From assembly GCA_964460655.1 (NCBI GenBank), contig CAYWSH010000023.1:1-31666 (forward strand): a DNA stretch of 31,666 nt, read 5' to 3'. Origin of the DNA: CAVUAF01 sp964460655. GTDB taxonomy: Bacteria; Acidobacteriota; Terriglobia; Terriglobales; Acidobacteriaceae. The stretch's first letter is position 1. Every line of letters starts with the position of its first letter. Positions 1 through 7,446 of this stretch are shown here, piece after piece. The notes under the pieces are model-generated. The model did no database searches, had not been told where the DNA came from, and worked only from the letters and a program-made list of their open reading frames with translations. Made by a program: the position numbers and the translations under genes.

Positions 1-1448
1 AGCAGTACTACAGCTCCGAAGATCGGCGTCCGTATGACGACTCCGGCTGGTCGCAGGGCCCGCTGCGCAACATACAGTCCTTCCGGATCACCGATGCGAC
101 GGTGCTGAACACGCCGATGGAGAAGCTGAACGGCGCGGCGCAGGCGAAGAGTGGCGTTCAGGGTGATGGCGCGTACTTCGCCGTCAATAACAACGCGACC
201 TCAGCGTTTTCGACATTGCGCTTCCGCTTGGCGGATGTCGCGATCGAAGCGGCGGAGGCGCCGTTCAGCGCAGGCAGCACGAAGTTCGAAGCCGGCACGT
301 TCCTCGTTCCTGCCTCCGCGCGCGTGAAGCTCGAGCCGGCACTGCGTGAGCTTGGATTCACGGCGACCGGCGTGGCCATGCCGAACGTCGCGCATCACAC
401 GGTCGCGACGCCACGCATTGCGCTGCTGCATACCTGGCAGGGTACGCAGAACGAAGGCTGGTACCGGATGCTGCTGGACAACTTGAAGATCCCTTACATC
501 TATATCAGCGACCGCGAAGTCCGTGACAACGCAAATCTGCGGGCGAAGTTCGACGTCATCCTGTTCCCGCCGGTCGGTGGCGGAGATGCGGCGGGACTCG
601 TCAACGGCATCTCGATGTGGAACAACCCGCTGCCGTGGCAGAAGACCGAGCTCACGCCCAATCTCGGCACGCCCGACTCCACCGCCGATATGCGCGGCGG
701 CATGGGCTTTGGCGGCGTGCAGCACCTGCAGGATTTCGTCAGCGCCGGTGGCTTGCTCATCACCGTGATGGACACGACGCGTTTGCCCATCGACTTCGGT
801 CTCGCCGAAGGCGTGGGCGCGCAGCCGGCGCGCAACCTGCGCGCGCGCGGCGCGGTGCTGAACGCGCAGTTCACCAACACGGGCAGCCCGATCGCCTGGG
901 GATACGGCCAAAAGTTAAGCGTTTACTTTAACGACGGTCCGCTTTTCCGCGTCACCTACCAGACGCGCCGCTTCGGTGGCGGCGGAGGCGGCGAAGGTCC
1001 GGAGCGCGAAACCGGCCGCGGTTCGCCGGATTCGCCCGATGTCCCGCAAGGACGCCCGGCGATGGAGCCGCCACCGAGTCCGCGGGCCAAACCGTGGCAG
1101 GCCGCGTGGATCTCGCCCGACATCGATTCCAGCCAGGCGCGCTTCGTCATTCCCGAGGCGCTGCGGCCGCGCGTCGTGTTGCGCTTCGCCGAAGGCCGCG
1201 ACCTGCTGTACAGCGGCCTGCTCGCCGGCGGCAACGAAGTGAGCGGCAGGCCGGCGGTCGTCGATCAGCCGGTGGGCAAGGGGCACATCGTGATGTTCGC
1301 CAACAATCCGGTGTGGCGCGGCGAGACGCACGGCAGCTACGCGCTGCTGTTCAACGCCATGCTGCACTACGATCATTTGGATATCGGCAAGGCGTTGCCA
1401 CCGGCAGGACCGCCCGCGCCGAAGGAAAACGTGGCGGAGCAGGAGTAG
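1..1448 (+). CDS. M14-family zinc carboxypeptidase-like protein, C-terminal part (5' truncated)
   Basis: The frame is open from base 3 to the stop at 1446-1448, so the gene begins before the window. The first visible residues include RPYDDSGW, a motif I associate with large secreted M14 carboxypeptidase-like proteins of acidobacteria and Bacteroidetes, at the junction between the catalytic domain and the C-terminal region. The rest has the features of that C-terminal region: a stretch with HTWQGTQNEGWYRMLL followed by FDVILFPP, resembling a Rossmann/glutamine-amidotransferase-like fold, a Gly/Pro-rich linker (window 970-1090), and a beta-rich end with KGHIVMFANNPVWRGETHGSY. The zinc ligands (HxxE...H) would lie upstream and cannot be checked. 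An in-frame GTG at 102 is almost certainly internal. The family call rests on remembered motifs; that the gene is truncated by the window is directly visible. Confidence 0.7.
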   Translation, partial: QYYSSEDRRPYDDSGWSQGPLRNIQSFRITDATVLNTPMEKLNGAAQAKSGVQGDGAYFAVNNNATSAFSTLRFRLADVAIEAAEAPFSAGSTKFEAGTFLVPASARVKLEPALRELGFTATGVAMPNVAHHTVATPRIALLHTWQGTQNEGWYRMLLDNLKIPYIYISDREVRDNANLRAKFDVILFPPVGGGDAAGLVNGISMWNNPLPWQKTELTPNLGTPDSTADMRGGMGFGGVQHLQDFVSAGGLLITVMDTTRLPIDFGLAEGVGAQPARNLRARGAVLNAQFTNTGSPIAWGYGQKLSVYFNDGPLFRVTYQTRRFGGGGGGEGPERETGRGSPDSPDVPQGRPAMEPPPSPRAKPWQAAWISPDIDSSQARFVIPEALRPRVVLRFAEGRDLLYSGLLAGGNEVSGRPAVVDQPVGKGHIVMFANNPVWRGETHGSYALLFNAMLHYDHLDIGKALPPAGPPAPKENVAEQE

Positions 1449-1450
1449 TT

Positions 1451-1560
1451 CACCGCCGAGACGCAGAGAACGCAGAGAAGAGCTTTGCCACGGATCTACA
1501 CGGATCGGCACGGATAATTCGTTCTTGGTTTTGTCTGTTCGATCGGTGTGATCTGTGGCT
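1451..1560. repeat. Dispersed intergenic inverted-repeat element
   Basis: Directly after the peptidase stop codon comes a stretch that reads CACCGCCGAGACGCAGAGAA and then two arms: GCCACGGATCTACACGGATC (1487-1506) and GATCGGTGTGATCTGTGGC (1541-1559). The arms are imperfect inverted repeats of about 20 bp separated by 34 bp. Spurious translations of this element contain HRRDAENAEK, a string I know from many unrelated genomes as the signature of a dispersed non-coding repeat. It lies between two genes of the same direction. Whether it is transcribed or mobile cannot be seen. Confidence 0.7.
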
Positions 1561-1580
1561 GCCTCTTTGATGGAGGAGGA

Positions 1581-1907
1581 ATGGCAGCGAAGGTCGTCGT
1601 GATGTATCCGTATCCGAAAGATGTGAACGCCTTCGAGCGCGCGTACGTGCAGGAGCATGTACCGATGGTGACGACACAGGCGTTCCCGGGCATGACGAAG
1701 TTCGTCGCAACGAAAGTGCTCGGTACACCGGACGGCTCGTCGCCGCCGTTCTATCGGCTGGCTGAACTGCACTTCCCGTCAGTGGAAGCGTTTAAGGCGG
1801 CGATTGGATCGGCCGCGGCGCAGCAGGTCGTCGCGCATGCGGTCTCGATCTCGACGGGGGGACATCCGATCGTGCTGGTGGCAGAGGAGGACGTGCAGAG
1901 CTACTGA
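1581..1907 (+). CDS. EthD-family protein (small dimeric alpha/beta-barrel)
   Basis: A 108-residue protein starting at an ATG preceded by a strong GGAGG (1572-1576, four bases before the ATG); the longer frame upstream lies in the dispersed repeat and is not credible. The sequence begins with a beta strand (VVVMYPYP), then FERAYVQEHVPMV, matching the EthD pattern in which a short helix carries a conserved His ahead of a Pro/Met. A second half (FYRLAELHFPSVEAFKAAI) repeats the ferredoxin-like fold. EthD proteins are associated with ether degradation in actinobacteria, but most family members are of unknown function. The gene's 3' end overlaps that of the convergent beta-propeller gene by 7 bp. 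The family call is good; the biochemical role is unknown. Confidence 0.8.
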   Translation: MAAKVVVMYPYPKDVNAFERAYVQEHVPMVTTQAFPGMTKFVATKVLGTPDGSSPPFYRLAELHFPSVEAFKAAIGSAAAQQVVAHAVSISTGGHPIVLVAEEDVQSY

Positions 1908-2935
1908 CGTTTCTTAGTCTTAACCGGCAGCCACTCAGTCCGTGCGATGAATCCCTTGGCGCCGACGGCCCAGATCGCCAGGCCGGCGCCGCCAACAGCG
2001 TTACCGCCATCCTTGCCGAGTGGGATCCAGCGCTTGGCGCCGTCTTCCGAAGCGTCAGTGCCGGTGGGACCGATGGCGACCAGACTCCATCGCCCTCCCA
2101 TCTGCTGCCATCTCGCAACTGCACTGCGGAAGCCGTTCGGCCCTGGTTCCGAGAGTCTCCAAGTCTTCCCTCCATCCACGGTACGGGCTGCGGCTCCGGC
2201 AGTGTCCGCAGGGTTTCTGTAATCGCCACCGACAGCGACACCGCCGAGGGCACCTACAAACATCACCGAAAAGATCCCCTTGCTATCACTTCCCTTTGCC
2301 ATCGGTGTGTCGGCGACGGTCCATGTTTTGCCGCCGTCGGTCGTGCGGAAGACGCGCGCTTTCGTCGTCCCGATCCAGGCGTTCAGCTTTCCCTGCACGG
2401 CAACGCTCGTTCCGCTGGCGGCAAAGGCGCCTTCACCGGGCAACGCTGGGGGCAACGTTTCTTTCGGAACACGTGACCAGGTTTGGCCGCCGTCGGCGGT
2501 GAGCATGACGACGAGCACGCCGTCCACCGAATCGCCAACGAAGATGCCGCGGTTGCGGTCCCAGAAGGCCATGCAATCCCAGAAGCCCTTCTCGTCAGGA
2601 TTCGTGAGTTCGAGCTTCCAGTTCTGGCCGCCGTCAGTCGTGCGATAGATGCGCGACTTCTCGCCAGTGCCGGCGGAGAGCAGCACCGCGGTGTCCTGGT
2701 CCCAGGCTTCGACGTCGCGGAAGTCGAGCTGTTCGGCGCCGGCGACGGTCTTGGCTTCCCAATGAGCGCCGCCGTCGAGCGTGCGCAGATACGTCCCGCC
2801 GGTGCCGCTCGCCCACACGATCTTGTCGTTGACGACGCTCAGCCCGCGCAGGCTGGCCGTGGTGTTGGATTGCTGCGGCTGCCATTGAGCAGCGGCGGGA
2901 ATGGTCAGCAAGGCGAGAAGCAGTGCGGTGCGCAT
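1901..2935 (-). CDS. Exported BNR-repeat / Ycf48-like beta-propeller protein
   Basis: A 344-residue protein with a signal peptide (MRTALLLALLTIPAAAQ, cleavage probably near residue 16-17). At least five Asp-box/BNR-type repeats are visible: TLDGGAHW (53-60), TTDGGQNW (99-106), TADGGQTW (146-153), TTDGGKTW (198-205) and TVDGGKTW (252-259), spaced 40-60 residues apart as blades of a propeller. This repeat pattern occurs in sialidase-like proteins and in the photosystem II assembly factor Ycf48/HCF136. In non-photosynthetic bacteria such proteins are usually exported and of unknown role, so no enzyme activity is claimed. It is the last gene of a minus-strand series, 9 bp after the small membrane protein gene, and its stop overlaps the EthD stop region. 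Confidence 0.8.
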   Translation of the reverse strand: MRTALLLALLTIPAAAQWQPQQSNTTASLRGLSVVNDKIVWASGTGGTYLRTLDGGAHWEAKTVAGAEQLDFRDVEAWDQDTAVLLSAGTGEKSRIYRTTDGGQNWKLELTNPDEKGFWDCMAFWDRNRGIFVGDSVDGVLVVMLTADGGQTWSRVPKETLPPALPGEGAFAASGTSVAVQGKLNAWIGTTKARVFRTTDGGKTWTVADTPMAKGSDSKGIFSVMFVGALGGVAVGGDYRNPADTAGAAARTVDGGKTWRLSEPGPNGFRSAVARWQQMGGRWSLVAIGPTGTDASEDGAKRWIPLGKDGGNAVGGAGLAIWAVGAKGFIARTEWLPVKTKKRQ

Positions 2936-2944
2936 GGGGAGAGA

Positions 2945-3253
2945 TTATCTACGCTGCAGCATGATGTGGTTATTCCAAATCACGCTCGCCACTACCGGCA
3001 TCAGCAACGCCACCGCAGAAGTGATCGCGCAGACCTTCCTCTGCCGCGACGTTGCCGAGCGCGCTACGCCTGCGACCACGAGCCCGAGCAGGCCAAGCGG
3101 AACAGCGACGATCGCGGAAAACATCACTGCCAGCCCAGCCCATTCGCCACTGGAACCCGGATACAGGAGTGAAAGGATACAGACGACGCCGAACCCGACC
3201 GCGAGCGCGGCTAGCACGGTCGCTGCGACTACCAAGGCTGATGAAAGCTTCAA
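2945..3253 (-). CDS. Small three-helix membrane protein, unknown function
   Basis: A 102-residue protein with three hydrophobic segments, roughly residues 5-30, 38-64 and 76-94, separated by short loops; the second loop is basic (RSATSRQRK), suggesting that it faces the cytoplasm. The start is a TTG (3251-3253) overlapping the TGA of the epimerase gene as TTGA, so translation is probably coupled to that gene. I do not recognise a family. Placement between an NDP-sugar epimerase and an exported propeller suggests an envelope location but gives no specific role. Confidence 0.65.
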   Translation of the reverse strand: MKLSSALVVAATVLAALAVGFGVVCILSLLYPGSSGEWAGLAVMFSAIVAVPLGLLGLVVAGVARSATSRQRKVCAITSAVALLMPVVASVIWNNHIMLQRR

Positions 3254-4251
3254 TCGCCCGTGGCGGCCAGCGTTTTACCTAGCTTCGCTGCCACTTGCTC
3301 TTCAATCCACAGGTAGGTGCGGCGCATGCCTTCTTCAAGAGCGACCTGCGGCTCCCAGTTGAGGACCTCGCGCAGGCGGGTGTTGTCGGAATTGCGTCCG
3401 CGGACACCTTGCGGACCGGGGACGTGCTTCTTGGCGAGCTTCACTTCCGCAGCGGCGGTCACGATGTCAGCCAGTTGATTGATCGTGACCATGCGGTCCT
3501 GGCCGAGATTGATCGGCTGGTTGTGGTCCGATGCCATCAAGCGCGTGATGCCTTCGAGGCAGTCGTCCACGTAGCAGAACGAGCGCGTTTGCTCGCCGTC
3601 GCCCCAGATCTCGATCTCGCGTGCACCGGTCAGCTTCGCATGCGCGATCTTGCGGCAGAGCGCAGCTGGGGCTTTCTCGCGTCCGCCATCCCAGGTGCCG
3701 AGCGGGCCATAGATGTTGTGGAAGCGCGGGATGCGCACTTCGAGGCCGTACTCGTCCGCATAGTGGCGACAAAGACGCTCGGTGATGAGCTTCTCCCAGC
3801 CGTAGGCATCCTGTGGGTCTGCGGGGTAGCAATCCTGCTCGCGCAGCGGTGCGATGTCCGCCTCTTGCTGCCGGTAATCGGGATAGACACACGCCGATGA
3901 CGCATACAGATAGCGTTGCACGCCGTTCTGGCGCGCGGCTTCGATGGTGTGGGTGCTGATGAGCAGGTTGTTGTGCAGGATCTGGGCGTGATTGGCGGAG
4001 ATGAACCCCATGCCGCCCATGTCGGCCGCCAGCGCGTAAACCTCGGTCACTTGGGCGGTCGCCTGCAGGCAGTTTTCCCAGCGTCGCAGGTCGAGCGTCA
4101 GGAACTCATCAGCGGCGGTGGGCGCAAACTCGGGCTTGCGCAGATCGACCCCGCGCACCCAGCATCCCTCTTTTTTCAAACGGCTAACGAGATGATGGCC
4201 GATGAACCCGCCGGCCCCGGTCACCGCTACTCGCTTTCGCCCCGCTTGCAC
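3250..4251 (-). CDS. GDP-mannose 3,5-epimerase-like NAD-dependent sugar epimerase
   Basis: A 333-residue extended-SDR sugar-nucleotide epimerase. The Rossmann motif TGAGGFIG is at 11-18. Several strings are characteristic of GDP-mannose 3,5-epimerase (GME) rather than GalE or RmlB: AADMGGMGFI (75-84), YASSACVYP (116-124), RFHNIYGPLGTWDGGREKAP (176-195) and GPQGVRGRNSD near the C-terminus. The catalytic Tyr150-x3-Lys154 pair is present, as are Cys121 and Lys193, which correspond to the acid/base residues of plant GME. The enzyme would convert GDP-D-mannose to GDP-L-galactose or GDP-L-gulose, a precursor for surface polysaccharide. The start is a GTG with AGGAGG upstream. A plausible promoter precedes it, and the Wza-type export gene lies just upstream on the same strand. 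The exact product is inferred from homology. Confidence 0.85.
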   Translation of the reverse strand: MQAGRKRVAVTGAGGFIGHHLVSRLKKEGCWVRGVDLRKPEFAPTAADEFLTLDLRRWENCLQATAQVTEVYALAADMGGMGFISANHAQILHNNLLISTHTIEAARQNGVQRYLYASSACVYPDYRQQEADIAPLREQDCYPADPQDAYGWEKLITERLCRHYADEYGLEVRIPRFHNIYGPLGTWDGGREKAPAALCRKIAHAKLTGAREIEIWGDGEQTRSFCYVDDCLEGITRLMASDHNQPINLGQDRMVTINQLADIVTAAAEVKLAKKHVPGPQGVRGRNSDNTRLREVLNWEPQVALEEGMRRTYLWIEEQVAAKLGKTLAATGD

Positions 4252-4303
4252 CTAGCCCGCCTCCTGTACATGCGATAACACGGTACCGCCAACAGAGTCG
4301 CTC

Positions 4304-4333
4304 ATTATAAAGGGACTGCGGCTTTCCTGTCTT
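4304..4333 (-). promoter_or_regulatory. Likely sigma70-type promoter for the epimerase operon
   Basis: On the minus strand a perfect TATAAT (4304-4309) follows AAGACA (4328-4333) with an 18-bp spacer. Transcription would start near 4297, giving a leader of about 45 nt that contains the AGGAGG in front of the GTG start. Confidence 0.5.
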
Positions 4334-4379
4334 CGCCGCGCCTGCAAGAACCACCGCCCGCGGCGCATTTTGACATCAA

Positions 4380-5312
4380 CTATAACGGTACGCGATAGAT
4401 GATCGTCGTGGCCAAGGTCGAGGCGATCGCACCGGGGCTCATGCCCTTGCGACGGCTCGAGGGTACATACAGGATGTCATCGGCCTGCATCGGGATGTCA
4501 GCCGCCTTGGCATGCAGCAGGTCCTTTAGCGGCACCGCCATCTCCGTCCAGGTGCCGTCCGGCTTGCTGCGCAGGATGCGCGCCTTGCTCAGGGACGCAC
4601 CGTTGGCGGGCCCATTCGCCATGGCCACGACCCTCATCAACGTCATACCCTGTTGCTCGTCGATCACGAAACCACCTGGCCGGTTCACTTCCCCCAAGAC
4701 ATAAACGACACCCGCGCGGTCTATCACAACCGTATCGCCGGGACGCAGGTCGACGTTGCTCTGCGCGGTCTCGACGGCGTTATCACTAAGCCTGACCGAT
4801 TCGGTCTTCGACGGCGTGTCGCGATGCGCGATGGTCACATTGCGGCCCGCACGCTGCGTCAAGCCACCCGCGGCCTGGATGAGGTCGAGCAGGCGATGCG
4901 CCTGCATCGCGGGGTACGCACCGGGCTTGGCGACTTCGCCGGCGATGGAGATGGTCTCGCTCGAAAAGTCTTTCACGAAGACCGAGACGTGCGGATTCTT
5001 CACGTAGTTTCCGCTGCTGAGTTGCTTCTCGATCGCCGCCTGCGCTTGCTCCACCGTCATGCCTTCGACGCGCACGTAGCCGATGAGCGGCAAATAGACC
5101 TCGCCCGTGCCGGTGATGCGGGCGTGCTGCGTGAGCTCGGGCACGTTGTAAACGCTGATGTCGACTTCGTCGCCGGGACCGAGACGCAACGTGCGCGCGG
5201 AGAGGGTTCCCGCAGGCTGAGCTGCCGGCGCAGCGGCCGGAGGAGCCGACTGCGCAAACGCCCCACCCAGGAGTAAGCAAAACACCAAGCCGGCAAACAG
5301 ACGACGGGACAT
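4380..5312 (-). CDS. Polysaccharide export outer-membrane protein (Wza-type, SLBB domains)
   Basis: A 310-residue exported protein. A signal peptide (residues 1-20, ending GGAFA|Q) is followed by an Ala/Pro-rich linker. The Poly_export domain spans about 41-117, with the typical LGPGDEVDISVYNVPEL start and GEVYLPLIGYVRVEGMTVEQA. Two SLBB-type repeats follow: one around 121-190 (ISIAGEVAKPGAYP) and one around 203-285 (VYVLGEVNRPGGF ... DDILYVPSS). Unlike E. coli Wza there is no lipobox cysteine at the cleavage site. Proteins of this family form the outer-membrane channel for capsule or exopolysaccharide. No Wzc-like tyrosine kinase or Wzy gene is in the window, so the export system is only partly visible. 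The neighbouring epimerase could supply a sugar precursor; that link is inference. Confidence 0.88.
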   Translation of the reverse strand: MSRRLFAGLVFCLLLGGAFAQSAPPAAAPAAQPAGTLSARTLRLGPGDEVDISVYNVPELTQHARITGTGEVYLPLIGYVRVEGMTVEQAQAAIEKQLSSGNYVKNPHVSVFVKDFSSETISIAGEVAKPGAYPAMQAHRLLDLIQAAGGLTQRAGRNVTIAHRDTPSKTESVRLSDNAVETAQSNVDLRPGDTVVIDRAGVVYVLGEVNRPGGFVIDEQQGMTLMRVVAMANGPANGASLSKARILRSKPDGTWTEMAVPLKDLLHAKAADIPMQADDILYVPSSRRKGMSPGAIASTLATTIIYRVPL

Positions 5313-5343
5313 CCGTGACCTCGAAAAGGCGCTGATGGAGCGC

Positions 5344-5371
5344 AGTCTAGCACGGTCGGAAGCCCTGCCAG
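5344..5371 (-). promoter_or_regulatory. Possible promoter of the polysaccharide export gene
   Basis: On the minus strand CTGGCA (5366-5371) and TAGACT (5344-5349) are separated by 16 bp, each matching four of six consensus bases. The position, about 30 bp before the ATG, is reasonable, but the match is modest. Confidence 0.3.
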
Positions 5372-5430
5372 TGCAGTGTTCGCCCCTTAGTAACTCTGGT
5401 GCGACCGCCCGCGCCGCGCAAACGGTCGTC

Positions 5431-5436
5431 TATAAT
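5431..5436 (+). promoter_or_regulatory. -10 box candidate for the tol operon
   Basis: A perfect TATAAT lies 26 bp before the tolQ ATG in otherwise GC-rich DNA. No clear -35 hexamer is seen at 16-18 bp spacing. If it is used, transcription would start near 5443 and leave a leader of only about 20 nt. Confidence 0.35.
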
Positions 5437-5462
5437 CGGGGAGTCGTTTGGGTCGCCTACGC

Positions 5463-6167
5463 ATGCTGATCCCCCGCTTGTTCTCTCTCTACTCGGCCGG
5501 CGAGATCGCGAACCTGGTGCAGCAATCCGATGTAGTCGCCAAGACAGTCCTGATCATCCTGCTGGCCTTCAGCGTTGTGTCGTGGGCGATCATTGTGAGC
5601 AAGTGGCTCACCCTGCGACGCGCCCGCACGCAGAGCGCGCGCTTCGTGAAGGCGTTCCGCAAGGCACAGCGTCTGCAGGACATCGCCACGGTCGCCGACC
5701 AGTTCGAGCCGAGCCCGCTGGTCACCGTTTTTAAACAGGCTTTCGACGAGCTGCGCCGCCAGGGCGGACTGCGCAACATCACAGCCGTGCAGCGCGCCAT
5801 CCAGATCGGCGCCTCCGAGGAGCTGACGCGACTTGAACGACGACTTCCATGGTTGGCGACCACCGGCGCGGTGACGCCCTTCATCGGCCTTTTCGGCACC
5901 GTGTGGGGCATCATCGACGCTTTCCACGGACTCGGCGATGCCGGCACGGCCACGCTGCGCGCAGTGGCGCCCGGAATCTCGGGAGCGCTCATCACCACGG
6001 CGGCCGGCTTGTTCACCGCTGTTCCCGCCGTCATCTTTTACAACCTGTTGCTGAACTCCATCCGCGAAGTCGGGCGGCGCATGGACGATTTCGGCCTCGA
6101 GTTCCTGAACGCCGTCGAACGTCCGGCACAGGCGGCGGCGACGCAGACGGTGGAAGTCGGGCGGTAG
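5463..6167 (+). CDS. tolQ: TolQ, proton channel subunit of the Tol-Pal system
   Basis: A 234-residue inner-membrane protein of the TolQ/ExbB/MotA family. Three membrane segments are visible: about 27-47 (KTVLIILLAFSVVSWAIIV), about 125-150 (LATTGAVTPFIGLFGTVWGI) and about 160-190 (APGISGALITTAAGLFTAVP). The last two contain the conserved polar residues and the GLFGTVWGI signature. With TolR it converts proton flow into force on the TolA-like protein. It is the first gene of the tol operon, with tolR starting two bases after its stop. Start choice: the ATG at 5463 lacks a clear ribosome-binding site, while an in-frame TTG at 5448 is preceded by GGGGAG at 5438-5443; the true start could be five codons upstream. 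Confidence 0.93.
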   Translation: MLIPRLFSLYSAGEIANLVQQSDVVAKTVLIILLAFSVVSWAIIVSKWLTLRRARTQSARFVKAFRKAQRLQDIATVADQFEPSPLVTVFKQAFDELRRQGGLRNITAVQRAIQIGASEELTRLERRLPWLATTGAVTPFIGLFGTVWGIIDAFHGLGDAGTATLRAVAPGISGALITTAAGLFTAVPAVIFYNLLLNSIREVGRRMDDFGLEFLNAVERPAQAAATQTVEVGR

Positions 6168-6169
6168 CG

Positions 6170-6592
6170 ATGGCTATTACCACCCAATCCGGTCGCACCG
6201 AATCGTCGCTGGCCGACATCAACATCACGCCCTTCGTTGACGTGGTGCTGGTGCTCCTCATCATCTTCATGGTGACCGCTCCCATTCTGCAGTCGGGCAT
6301 CGAGGTGAACGTTCCCAAGACGAAGACGGTGAAGGAAGTCACCGAGGAGCGGCTCGTCATCTCGATCAACGGCCAGCAGGAGGTCTTTCTGGGCAACGAT
6401 CCGATCAACGTGAACGAGATCGGCGCCCGGCTTCGCCAGAAGGTCCGCGATCCGCAAGGCCAGGCCATCTATTTGCGGGCCGACGAGAAGGTTCCCTTCG
6501 GCGCATTCGCTACCGTGATGGACGCGATCAAGCAGGCCGGATTCGAACAAGTGAGCATCGTGACGCAGCCGCTGCGGGCGGCGAAGAAATAG
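6170..6592 (+). CDS. tolR: TolR, biopolymer transport protein (ExbD/TolR family)
   Basis: A 140-residue protein with a single N-terminal membrane helix (about 22-42). The family signature DINITPFVDVVLVLLIIFMV is intact, including the proton-path Asp24 at the start of the helix. The periplasmic domain follows, with LVISINGQQEVFLGN and a C-terminal segment ending in GFEQVSIVTQP, typical of ExbD/TolR. The ATG overlaps nothing but lies only two bases after the tolQ stop. A longer in-frame extension upstream lies inside tolQ and is rejected. The partner is TolQ. Confidence 0.93.
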   Translation: MAITTQSGRTESSLADINITPFVDVVLVLLIIFMVTAPILQSGIEVNVPKTKTVKEVTEERLVISINGQQEVFLGNDPINVNEIGARLRQKVRDPQGQAIYLRADEKVPFGAFATVMDAIKQAGFEQVSIVTQPLRAAKK

Positions 6593-6594
6593 AC

Positions 6595-7389
6595 ATGCCC
6601 TACGCTGCCGACATCTGGCAGGACACGGAAGATTGGCGGGGCCCGCTCGGCCTCTCGGTCGCACTGCACGGTTTGCTCTTCGGCGGCATTTTCCTCTACG
6701 CCGCATTCCTCGGCGGCTACCACAACGAGAACACCTGGGGCGGAAGCACGAGCGGGGGTGGCGCCATGGCGGCAACCCTGGTCAGCAGCATCCCATTGCC
6801 GCACACCGAAGCGCCGAAAGAGAACGTGCTCGCCAACGAGAATCCCGGGCTGACGCAATCGCAGCCCAAACCCATCGAGCAGACGCCGGAAGGCATCGCC
6901 ATTTCGGAAAAGACGGTGAAGAAGGTGAAGCCGTCGCCCAAGCAGGAAACGCGGACGATCGCGCAGAACATCCCACCACCGGCGATCACCCCGCCGCAGA
7001 ACACCGTGCCCTATGGGCAGGGCGGGCCGGCGGGCTCGATCAACTTCAGCCTGCAGAGCGGCGCCGGCGGCGTGAGTATGGGCACCGGTGGCGACTTCGG
7101 CTCACGCTACTCGTGGTATGTGGACAAAGTGCGCCGCGTGATCAGCGAGAACTGGCTGAAGTACGAGGTCGACCCCAACGTGCAGAGTTCGCGCAAGGTG
7201 TATCTTACGTTCGATATCGCGCGCGACGGCCGGCCGGGAAACGTGCAGGTGGAGCAGTCGAGCGGGATCCCTTCCCTCGACACTTCCGCCAAGCGCGCCC
7301 TGCAACGCATCGACACGTTCGGCCCGCTGCCGCCGGATTATCGCGGCGACCGGGTGAGCGTAGAGTTTTACTTTGAGTACAAGCACTAA
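6595..7389 (+). CDS. TonB/TolA-like energy transducer of the Tol operon
   Basis: A 264-residue protein with the TonB/TolA layout. A membrane helix spans about 18-40 and carries an S-x3-H motif (Ser21, His25), the pair known in TonB and TolA to contact TolQ/ExbB. A Pro/Lys/Gln-rich periplasmic stretch spans about 75-150, and a TonB-type C-terminal domain about 165-264 contains VYLTFDIARDGRPGNVQVEQ and ALQRIDTFGPLPPDYRGD. Its position between tolR and tolB implies it does TolA's job, although the C-terminal domain reads as TonB family. It could also energise Oar-type receptors, but nothing in the sequence proves that. The ATG is two bases after the tolR stop. Confidence 0.88.
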   Translation: MPYAADIWQDTEDWRGPLGLSVALHGLLFGGIFLYAAFLGGYHNENTWGGSTSGGGAMAATLVSSIPLPHTEAPKENVLANENPGLTQSQPKPIEQTPEGIAISEKTVKKVKPSPKQETRTIAQNIPPPAITPPQNTVPYGQGGPAGSINFSLQSGAGGVSMGTGGDFGSRYSWYVDKVRRVISENWLKYEVDPNVQSSRKVYLTFDIARDGRPGNVQVEQSSGIPSLDTSAKRALQRIDTFGPLPPDYRGDRVSVEFYFEYKH

Positions 7390-7446
7390 TGGGATGTTCG
7401 GAACGTTGACACATCGTAGTACGATATTTCTACCAGGAGCCGATCG

